Shown here piece by piece: positions 34,001 through 40,545 of a stretch of 64,000 bases of DNA. The stretch spans positions 258,501 through 322,500 of the forward strand of contig NZ_JAVJSC010000003.1 of NCBI RefSeq assembly GCF_040219635.1, written 5' to 3'. The DNA comes from Pyruvatibacter sp. (lineage in GTDB: Bacteria; Pseudomonadota; Alphaproteobacteria; CGMCC-115125). The notes under the pieces are model-generated. The model ran no database searches, had not been told where the DNA came from, and was given only the letters and a program-made list of their open reading frames with translations. Position 1 is the stretch's first letter. Each line of letters opens with the position of its first letter. The position numbers and the translations under genes were made by a program.

Positions 34001-36156
34001 GAAATGTCACTTGCCGTTGTTCCGGCGGCGCTTGTGATGTCAAGATTTCCGACTGCACTCGTTGCGCCTGAGAGCGTCACGACAGCACCATCAATATCAA
34101 TGGCACCGGCGGACGAAATGTTGTTGGCCCCACCCCCGGTGGCAGTGATCGCGGTGACGCCACCGCCAGCGATGACCCTGCCGTTGGGTCCGGTCAGATC
34201 GACATCCGTGCCTGAAATCGTAACGCCAAGGTTGCCGGTCACATCACCAACATCAACCTCGCCAGCGCTCGACACAACACGCGCGATACCCGTCGCGGTA
34301 GCTGTTACATCGTCCACGTCGATATTGCCGGTTGCATCAATGGAGACACTTGTCCCGGTGGCCGTAACGGCGTTGGCGGTAACGGTGCCGTTATCCGCAT
34401 CAATATCGATGGCCGTGCCGGTGGTCGCGCCTGACAGGACAACGCTGTCGGCATCAATATCTATGCCTCCCGCAGCCGAAATATTGTTGCCTGCACCGCC
34501 GGTGGCCGTAACCGATACCACACCGCCGGTTGATTGCAGCGAGCCACCTGCGCCCGTCAGATCAATATCTGTTCCCGACAACGTGATGTTGTTGTTGCTT
34601 GAGATATTGCCAACACTCACAGTGCCCGCCGCAGATACGGCCTCCGCAGACTGACTGGCTGTTATGTCGCCCGTCGCAATGTTGCCGGTGCTGCCGATGC
34701 GGAAGAACTGAACGTTGACGTCATCGGTTGTGACCGTCCCCGGCACAAAGTCGATGACCCAGGCCGAGGTCGCACCGGTGACCGGACCTGACAACACAAC
34801 ATTGGTGCCTGCATCAATATCGACAATGCCGCCGACCTTGGAGATATCGCCCGCTGTGGCCGTCAGTGACACTGATCCCGCCGTGCTGCGCACCACTGTT
34901 GTAGCGCCAGTGGTATTGCCATTGGCAAGGTCAATGTCGCGCGCGGTAACAGACAGATCACCGCTTGAGGTGAGTTCCGCAGCGTCCACATTTCCGTTGG
35001 CAGCACTCACGGTCAGTGATCCTGTGGTCGCGCGAATATCCGCCACAAGCGTGACATCACCGGTTGTGCCGGTGATCGCCACCGTGCCCGGTGTGCTCAG
35101 CATACTGCCGCCCGTGCTCAGCGGGCCTGCGCCATTGCCGATGGTTACCGCCGTGCCCTGAACAGTGGCTGTTCCTGGTGCAACGATGGTCATGTTGTCC
35201 GTCTTGACCGCATCTGTGGCGGTGGCACCCACAACACCGGCCGCTATGTCCGAGCCGCCCAGCAGCATCACGTCACCAGACAACGTGCCAACATTCTGTG
35301 CTTCCACCAGGCCTTCCATGTTGAGGAAGGCCCCGCCGCCGACACGCGACGCATCGGCGATTATCCGCCCGCCAACGGCACGACCGGTGGACGTTTGGTG
35401 CACCACGTCGCCACCCGCAGCAGCCGTGGTGGAACCACCATCGATGATAAAATCAGTGACCAGCAGTTCGTTGAAAGCACCAGCGTTGCGCGACGTACTG
35501 GCAAACTTGATGCGGAATGCCTCAGCGCCACCCAGCAGCACGTCGCCGTGAGATGATGTCAAATCACCTGCATTGCTGACCATCGGCGCCACCAGTGCAA
35601 GAAGGCCAGTCGTGTCCAGATCGGCCCCGTTGGCAACCATGATGGCACCTGTGCCGCCGGTATCCGTAAATGTGAACGTGCCCGTTGTCGGGTCGGTTGC
35701 CATGAATGTTGCAGTGTCGATATCAGCCGTCGTGGCCAGCAACGCACCCACATCCACATTGGCATTGGCACCGAAAGCAACACCTGCGGGATTGAGAATC
35801 CACACATGCCCGTTTGACTGCAAAATCCCGTCGATGGTGCTTTGCGCGACGGGCCCCGTCACCTTGTTCACCGCAATCGACTGATTGTTGAGCTGGTTGA
35901 AGAGGACTGTGTCCCCGTTGTCGATGTTGAACGAGTCCCAGGTGATGACAGTGCGAGGATCCGTTCCGGTGTTGACCGTAACATCTCCGCCCGACGGCAC
36001 GATGCTGCCGCCGGCTCCGCCTGCCACAAATACTCCGTTGGCTGGCGTTGCGCGTGCGGGAGACGCAAGAAGCGCCATCAACGAGACACTGCCCAACAGG
36101 CCGATCATCAGATTGCTGACTGTCCGGCTGCGGTTCCGGGAGGGACGGTACATCAT
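31078..36156 (-). CDS. TpsA-type exoprotein (filamentous haemagglutinin family) with internal repeats
   Basis: The 1692-residue protein has a signal peptide (about 1-36, ending ARA) and then a two-partner-secretion domain: VTVNTGTDPRTVITWDSFNI, NQSIAVNKVTG, SNGHVWILNPAGVAFGANA (in parts), which match the haemagglutination-activity domain. The rest is Gly/Ala/Thr/Val/Asp-rich and fits a right-handed beta-helix. Residues 528-1125 are five 120-residue repeats. The C-terminus is acidic (FEDDSDNDDDEDDD). The start ATG overlaps the TpsB stop (ATGA) with GGGGGCG upstream. It should be exported through the neighbouring pore to the cell surface. A longer frame to 36384 lies inside tpsB and is rejected. 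Confidence 0.9.
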   Translation of the reverse strand: MMYRPSRNRSRTVSNLMIGLLGSVSLMALLASPARATPANGVFVAGGAGGSIVPSGGDVTVNTGTDPRTVITWDSFNIDNGDTVLFNQLNNQSIAVNKVTGPVAQSTIDGILQSNGHVWILNPAGVAFGANANVDVGALLATTADIDTATFMATDPTTGTFTFTDTGGTGAIMVANGADLDTTGLLALVAPMVSNAGDLTSSHGDVLLGGAEAFRIKFASTSRNAGAFNELLVTDFIIDGGSTTAAAGGDVVHQTSTGRAVGGRIIADASRVGGGAFLNMEGLVEAQNVGTLSGDVMLLGGSDIAAGVVGATATDAVKTDNMTIVAPGTATVQGTAVTIGNGAGPLSTGGSMLSTPGTVAITGTTGDVTLVADIRATTGSLTVSAANGNVDAAELTSSGDLSVTARDIDLANGNTTGATTVVRSTAGSVSLTATAGDISKVGGIVDIDAGTNVVLSGPVTGATSAWVIDFVPGTVTTDDVNVQFFRIGSTGNIATGDITASQSAEAVSAAGTVSVGNISSNNNITLSGTDIDLTGAGGSLQSTGGVVSVTATGGAGNNISAAGGIDIDADSVVLSGATTGTAIDIDADNGTVTANAVTATGTSVSIDATGNIDVDDVTATATGIARVVSSAGEVDVGDVTGNLGVTISGTDVDLTGPNGRVIAGGGVTAITATGGGANNISSAGAIDIDGAVVTLSGATSAVGNLDITSAAGTTASDISGGGVVVVRSIAGPVDVDNVTGTGTVQVIANANAVDVGNVTGPGGITISGTDVDLTGAGGLLQSTNGLVSVTASGGGANNISSAGDIDIDGDSVSLTGAMIGTTVDIDADNGTVIANSVTASAGAASIDATGNIDVDDVSGATTARVVSGTGEVDLGDISGTTGVTVSGTDVDLTGTNGSVQSSDGAVSLTASGAGVADNISAGGAMDVDGNSVVISGAVNATSVDIDADTTTVTANNVTATTGTVSIDAVGDIDVDDVSAVLTARVVSGTGAVDVGDISGGTGVTVAGTDVDLTGTNGSLQSLAGAVSVTASGGGANNISSAGAIDIDGDSVSLTGTTTGTTVDIDADNGTVTTNNVTATTGAASIDATGNIDVDDVSAATTARVVSSAGAVDVAGVSGGTGVTVGGTDIDMTGSINAGTGTASLAASAGDISTPGLFDVDGGAIVLTGPVNAGTGLDLDATAGGITATGGDMISVAGNADLTATGAASVEGIKVPGDISIKAAAINYSGTLMSQGNVLLNAMSGGLFGSPTSAVMAPAGGLSATALGGPLTLNNVSILNNLSAIGGSVTMTGTSPIGGTATLQALTGNVHVAGNVNAAGGIVLIEAPAGTAIINEIASSGSITLTVLDLDLSGTISAGDQFNLSPSGTGNTIILGGSGGTDGVTLRRPQGFTLDASELTRIAASRLQFDAGNNDLALLDATFDPTSLQSLVLGADANARIIAAGNIRGLPNLQLGFVDGSTQARPELVLVSGSLGGAGLGQRLKSLRIESADNIVIGTQKFLEAFEAAPGGLDLATLGEPDLARFGGTQDHVFIAVDQLRLFAPGEIAQLNTGTGSKGAGIVFGEAPIGEGTIEKAATGPERVNLFGVVINTAGERVTGFEAGLEPNILGPGLTQHGELRLNLCVIGDSSSCSIAILREAQESARSRNSALSSLTNTVFFSFEDDSDNDDDEDDDLGGVAGAGNEGLWGIGQ
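32782..34575 (-). repeat. Five tandem ~360-bp coding repeats in the TpsA gene
   Basis: Each unit encodes about 120 residues beginning GTDVDLTG and containing NISSAGAIDIDG, VDIDADNGTV, SIDATGNIDVDDV and AVDVGDVSG-like segments. The DNA repeats with a period of 357-360 bases, so the plus-strand text lines up almost in register. The second unit from the N-terminus is the most divergent and the fourth and fifth are very alike. The repeats should stack as regular beta-helix turns and may expand or contract by recombination. Confidence 0.9.
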
Positions 36157-37916
36157 TGTGTGTCGCCCCCGGAAAACAGACCGTTGGGCACAAAACCAGC
36201 CGCCACTCCAGCAGCCGCTCCATATGCGTCTTTGGCCAGGTGCCCGATGTTTGCAGTCAGCGAAAACAGCACACGGGGGCCTTCCACACCCTCGCCCAGG
36301 CCACGCGGCTCCCTGAGTGGTTGCGCATAGGTGAACTCGGCTCGCGCATACTCGGCAATATCCACGCGGGTGCCTACGCCCCATGAGGCCAGCGTGCGCC
36401 GTTCAACCGCAAAGGCATCCCGGTTCCAGTACTGGCCGACATCAAAGAAGCCGAAAAACTCTACATGGGTGCCATCGTTGAACGGACGGTAGCCAAGCCC
36501 GCTGAGCTCAAACGCACCGGCAATCGCCGAGTCACCCGAGGCGGCACCAGGGTCATAACCACGCACAATCGTATAGTTGCCGAACGAAAACTCCTCCACC
36601 GCCATCAAGGGGTCGCGGGCATGTTGCCCGGTGCCGCGCAGATCAAGCCGAAAGGTTTCATAGGTTGGCGACGTGATGTTCGTTTCCGCCAGCAGCGACC
36701 ATGCGTTAGGCCGTGCTTCAGGCCGCGCAAGATTGGCATCACCCTTCTTGCTGGCCCTCAGAATGCCAACGCCCTTGCGTGCTTCGACCCATGTGTCGAA
36801 CGACCAGCCGTCCCACTTGGACTCGGTTTCAGCGCCCAGATACACAACCCGCACCCGGTCGTCACTCAGCAGCACCGTTTGCTGAAACAGCTCGCCCTTG
36901 AGGTCTGAGTAGTCGAGGCCGCCATACATTTCCACCAGCGAAGTACGGTCCCGGTAAAGCGGATGGCTGACCTCGATTTTGCCTGTAATGCTGCGTGACG
37001 TAGCCCCAAGCGTCGCCACATTGCCGCTGGGTTCAGCTTCCCCATAGGTGCCTTCGATACGCACCTTGAGACCGGAGCCCGTTAGCGCCCGCTCATAGGC
37101 AAGCTGCCCGACAAACTGTTCGCCCCATTCGCGCGTGGTAAAGAACGAAGCCTGAAGTTCATCCCCGAACAGCGCAATGCCGGGTATGCGAACCAGCGCG
37201 GTCGCCCCCTCCCGCCCCAGACTGGGAGACCCCCAGTTATGCATATTGATGAGAAAACGCGGCTCTTCACGTTCAGCCTCTGCAATGAGGCGCATCGTGC
37301 CTGGTCCCTGCGTACCGCGCGCAAGCGACACACGGGCATTCAACCCCGGCACATCCGACAACGCGACCACCGCCTGCTCGACCTGCGACACCGGCACCGG
37401 ACCAAGGCCCTCAAGTTTGGCAAGCTGCGCTTCCGCCTGACGCTTGGCCACAGCGCTGTCACCCAGCACAACAATGCCTTCAATCTGCCCTTCGATCACC
37501 TGAAGCGTGATCGCACCGTCCTCCACTTTCTGGGGCGGTAACACCACACGCACATACGGATAGCCCGCGTCGCGGAAAATGCTTTCCATACGCGTGGCGA
37601 TTGCCCGCAAATCTTCAAGGGTGACAGTGCTTCCGGTCAGACCATCGGCAGCAACCAGCAGTTCAGTATCTGAGACGCCGGTTTGCTGCGGCAGGTCGCT
37701 GACCCGTTCAATGTCGATGCGCTCAAGCGTCAGGCGGGGAGCCGCAGCGTCGGCGGTGACAGGCGTTGTAGCCGTGGCATCCGCAGGACCGGCACCCATA
37801 GCAGGTAGCAGCGAGCAGCCCCCTGCGAAGCCGGCCCAAACCACCGCCAGTGCCAAAATGGCAAAATGCCGCACGAAATGCGCCCCCAGACCCAAGAACC
37901 CCGTGATGAATTGCAT
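36153..37916 (-). CDS. TpsB outer-membrane secretion pore (ShlB/FhaC/HecB family)
   Basis: The 587-residue protein is a two-partner-secretion Omp85 transporter. A hydrophobic N-terminus is followed by POTRA-like sequence (LTLERIDIERVSDLPQQTGV, IFRDAGYPYVRVVLPPQ, ITLQVIEGQIEGIVVLGD) and a C-terminal beta-barrel. The conserved L6 motif is TIVRGYDPG with Arg452. It should span the outer membrane and export the adjacent TpsA protein. The N-terminus reads WAGFAGGCSLLP, a lipobox-like motif that is unusual in this family. ATG 37916 is preferred; TTG 37925 is possible. It heads the tpsB-tpsA-CHAT operon. Confidence 0.9.
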   Translation of the reverse strand: MQFITGFLGLGAHFVRHFAILALAVVWAGFAGGCSLLPAMGAGPADATATTPVTADAAAPRLTLERIDIERVSDLPQQTGVSDTELLVAADGLTGSTVTLEDLRAIATRMESIFRDAGYPYVRVVLPPQKVEDGAITLQVIEGQIEGIVVLGDSAVAKRQAEAQLAKLEGLGPVPVSQVEQAVVALSDVPGLNARVSLARGTQGPGTMRLIAEAEREEPRFLINMHNWGSPSLGREGATALVRIPGIALFGDELQASFFTTREWGEQFVGQLAYERALTGSGLKVRIEGTYGEAEPSGNVATLGATSRSITGKIEVSHPLYRDRTSLVEMYGGLDYSDLKGELFQQTVLLSDDRVRVVYLGAETESKWDGWSFDTWVEARKGVGILRASKKGDANLARPEARPNAWSLLAETNITSPTYETFRLDLRGTGQHARDPLMAVEEFSFGNYTIVRGYDPGAASGDSAIAGAFELSGLGYRPFNDGTHVEFFGFFDVGQYWNRDAFAVERRTLASWGVGTRVDIAEYARAEFTYAQPLREPRGLGEGVEGPRVLFSLTANIGHLAKDAYGAAAGVAAGFVPNGLFSGGDTQ

Positions 37917-38020
37917 TAACTGCAAGTCCCGGACCTGCCACCCCCAAAGTGGTCAACCGATTGCTGGCGTTCCCAAGCGTTGAAATCTATAGACTTTTGC
38001 GCGGATTCCCATCCCAAAAG

Positions 38021-38037
38021 TTACGAAAAGCTTAACC
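38021..38037 (+). promoter_or_regulatory. CtrA-like binding site (TTAC-N7-TTAACC)
   Basis: The element reads TTAC, seven bases, TTAACC, followed by AT, one mismatch from the alphaproteobacterial CtrA consensus TTAA-N7-TTAACC. It lies between the divergent tpsB (start 37916) and TerB-like (start 38208) genes, so it could link either to the cell cycle. Function is inferred from sequence only, and such short sites occur by chance. Confidence 0.35.
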
Positions 38038-38207
38038 ATGTGCCGTATTGGCACAGATCACAGCACGACACGCGCCGCCCCCACGACGCGGCTTCAATGC
38101 CTGTCATCAAATATTCACGGCAAGACAGTGCCATGAACCTCGCGTATCAGCTTGATGACCCCTTATATGTACGGCGCGAAAACGGCCAATTCCGGCAGGG
38201 GAACACC

Positions 38208-38645
38208 ATGATTGATGCTTTGAGAAAACTGCTCACAAACCCGACGACGACACTGCCGGACGAAAACACGGTTGCGATCGGCCTGCTCATGGAGGTTGTC
38301 CGCATGGATGACGACTTCGACGCAGCCGAGCGCGCGGCCATCAGAGGCATCCTCACCCGGCGGTTTGGGGCCAGCGAAGCAGAAGTGGCAGACCTGATGT
38401 CCCTTGAAGCCTCAAAGCCACCGACAACCTATGATGACAACCAACTTTTCAAACAGATACACACCAGCTGGTCCAAAGATCAAAAAGCTGGCCTGATAGA
38501 AATCCTCTGGGAAATTGCATTGGCTGATGGCGAGCTTCATCGCTTTGAAAATCATGCGATTTTAGCGATTGCCAACCAGCTTGGCATGGGCCAGGCCGAT
38601 CTGGATGCCACAAAGGCAGCCGCGAAGGCACGCCTCGCAGATTGA
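38208..38645 (+). CDS. TerB-like protein
   Basis: The 145-residue helical protein contains IGLLMEVVRMDDDFDAAERAAI and LIEILWEIALADGELHRFENH, the duplicated acidic-helix pattern of TerB/DjlA-type domains, whose Asp and Glu residues may bind metal. The role of such stand-alone TerB proteins is not established; some are linked to tellurite or envelope stress. AGGGGA seven bases before ATG 38208 fixes the start, so the in-frame extension to 37980 is probably not translated. Confidence 0.8.
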   Translation: MIDALRKLLTNPTTTLPDENTVAIGLLMEVVRMDDDFDAAERAAIRGILTRRFGASEAEVADLMSLEASKPPTTYDDNQLFKQIHTSWSKDQKAGLIEILWEIALADGELHRFENHAILAIANQLGMGQADLDATKAAAKARLAD

Positions 38646-38670
38646 TACAGAACGCCGTGCAAATTGTCGC

Positions 38671-39771
38671 TTAGGACAGCGCCTGCTGTACCGCCTGCCT
38701 TGTCTGCTCGAACACTGTCTTTTTCCAGGCCGCATCGTCAGGGTAAAACGCATCCCGCATAAGCTGCTTGATCGGCACAGCCCTGTCGCCGGTCGGGTCG
38801 GTATGCAAGTGAAGCCAGTTGTCAAACCGCAGCGCTGTCAGCACGCTCACCGGGTCCTGGGTGCCAAACTCAAGACCGATGCCTGCCGCCTCGACACTGC
38901 CGGGCACCTCGGTAAAAAACGCGCTTCCCGTATCGCCGCTGACAGCGGCCGACACCGATGTGCCACTGCCCAGATCCGTTACGTCATCGCCCCAGATGGC
39001 CTGCGCCCGGCGGACTGCCGATCCATCGCCAAGCCCCAGCTTCTCGCCGTGGCCATAGGGACCAAGGCCGGTGTGAATATCAATCAGCCGCACCTGCGCA
39101 GGGGCCTGCATGTAGGTCTGCGCCAGCTTGCGGAACATGCTGTTGGACCAGCTTGGCAGTGTGCCCCCGTAAAACAGGCCATCGGGATGCACATACTGGC
39201 CACCGCTCACCGCCTGACGAAAACTGTCCATGCCGTGCTCGCCGATCCACGCCAGCACCGCCGCATCCCACTCCTGCGGGCGCTCGCCATAGTCTGCCGG
39301 CGCGATCAGGTCGTGGATGGCGGAATAAGCTGAACTGTCGGGATAGGCATTAGCCGCGTGGTCCACAAAATTGCGGTTGAGGTCGATGTTACTTTCGTTG
39401 ACCCGCCGCTGATAGGAGAAGCCAAATGGATTGAGCGCATGGGCCAGTACCACGCCGGTGCCGCGCGGCAGATCATCAAACGCGCCATCATGAATGAGCG
39501 CGCTCTGGCAGCCCGACCCGCAATACCCTTCAATGCCGTGGGTGCCGGACATGATGACCACAAGGCGCTCCGTGTCATCCGGCCCGATGCGCACCACATC
39601 GGTATAAAGCCCCTCACCGTTCACACCCATTACCGTCGTATTGCGGTGGCTCTCGACGGAAAACTCTTTGGTGGCGCAGGCCTCCAGAAACGTCGCCCGC
39701 GCCTCTTCGTAGCTGGCCGAAAAGAACCCCGGCACATCATCCAGCCTCACCCCTGACCCCGCCATCCGCAT
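38671..39771 (-). CDS. DUF2817 family protein, M14 carboxypeptidase-like
   Basis: The 366-residue protein shows VVIMSGTHGIEGYCGSGCQS, in which the HxxE pair (His-Gly-Ile-Glu) would bind zinc, ALNPFGFSYQRRVNESNIDLNRNF (in parts), IDIHTGLGPYGHGE with a third His ligand, and a late LEFGTQDP with a Glu that may be catalytic. This is the pattern of DUF2817, related to zinc carboxypeptidases. No signal peptide is visible, so it is probably cytoplasmic. Substrate unknown. No operon partners; it is convergent with the TerB-like gene. Confidence 0.85.
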   Translation of the reverse strand: MRMAGSGVRLDDVPGFFSASYEEARATFLEACATKEFSVESHRNTTVMGVNGEGLYTDVVRIGPDDTERLVVIMSGTHGIEGYCGSGCQSALIHDGAFDDLPRGTGVVLAHALNPFGFSYQRRVNESNIDLNRNFVDHAANAYPDSSAYSAIHDLIAPADYGERPQEWDAAVLAWIGEHGMDSFRQAVSGGQYVHPDGLFYGGTLPSWSNSMFRKLAQTYMQAPAQVRLIDIHTGLGPYGHGEKLGLGDGSAVRRAQAIWGDDVTDLGSGTSVSAAVSGDTGSAFFTEVPGSVEAAGIGLEFGTQDPVSVLTALRFDNWLHLHTDPTGDRAVPIKQLMRDAFYPDDAAWKKTVFEQTRQAVQQALS

Positions 39772-39876
39772 TCACTCCCCTTTATGTGGTTTTAAAACGC
39801 AGTTTGCGAACAAGGCCCCGGATATGCAAAAGCCTTAGACAAGAAATATCAAAACGTTTGTTCAGGAGACACGCCC

Positions 39877-40521
39877 ATGACCATCCGCCTGTATCACTGC
39901 AAAGGGGCCCGCTCGATGCGCGCCGTGTGGTGCCTCGAAGAAATGGGCCTCGATTATGACCTGGAAGTGATGCCGTTTCCCCCGCGCGTGTTCCACAAAC
40001 AGTTCAAGGAGGTAAACCCGCTCGGCACCATCCCTTATCTGATCGAGAGTGACGCAGCGGACCCCGTTGCCGACAAGAACGCCATCCGCATGACGGAAAG
40101 CAGTGCCATCTGCCACTACCTGGTGACTACAAAAGGCCCGTCACCCCTCAACGTCACACCGGATGAACCCGACTACGCCGAGTTCCTCAACTGGCTCTAT
40201 CACTCAGACGCCACCATCACCTTTCCGCAGACCGTGATGATCCGCTACACGATTGTGGAGCCCGAAGAACGCCGCCTGCCGCAGGCGGTGGAAGACTACA
40301 AAGGGTTTTTCCTCGGTCGCCTGCGGATGCTGGACACAGCCCTGGCGGACGGTCGCACCTATCTGGTCGCAGACCGTTTCACCATCGCCGACATCGCCGT
40401 CAGCTATGCGGTGTATCTGTCCACCACGCTGGGCATCACCGAAGCCATGACCGACAACATCAAGCCCTGGTACGAGCGCGTGACAAGCCGCGATGCCTTT
40501 AAGCGGGCGGTTGAGCTTTAG
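39877..40521 (+). CDS. Glutathione S-transferase family protein
   Basis: The 214-residue protein has a thioredoxin-like N-terminal domain (IRLYHCKGARSMRAVWCLEEMGLDYDLEV in parts, NPLGTIPYLIES, RMTESSAICHYL) and a helical C-terminal domain (VADRFTIADIAVSYAVYL). The ESSAIC segment binds the glutathione gamma-glutamyl group. Cys and Ser near the N-terminus (HCKGARSMR) are candidates for thiol activation. GGAGACAC precedes ATG 39877. It stands alone between two minus-strand genes. Confidence 0.87.
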   Translation: MTIRLYHCKGARSMRAVWCLEEMGLDYDLEVMPFPPRVFHKQFKEVNPLGTIPYLIESDAADPVADKNAIRMTESSAICHYLVTTKGPSPLNVTPDEPDYAEFLNWLYHSDATITFPQTVMIRYTIVEPEERRLPQAVEDYKGFFLGRLRMLDTALADGRTYLVADRFTIADIAVSYAVYLSTTLGITEAMTDNIKPWYERVTSRDAFKRAVEL

Positions 40522-40545
40522 CGCCCATTGCCGGCTCCCCGTCGG

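Noticed and set aside
32782..34575. CRISPR array
   Set aside because: The repeats are 360 bp long, in frame, without spacers; they are protein repeats.
32495..34654. Series of plus-strand open frames of 116-241 codons in the repeat region
   Set aside because: They are antisense to tpsA and repeat with the same 360-bp period. Their Pro/Thr/Ser-rich translation (TSVPxTVTPVPPE) is the reverse reading of Gly/Val/Thr/Asp codons, not a gene family.
38097..38207. N-terminal extension of the TerB-like protein
   Set aside because: The sequence before ATG 38208 has no TerB similarity, and AGGGGA sits exactly at the shorter start.
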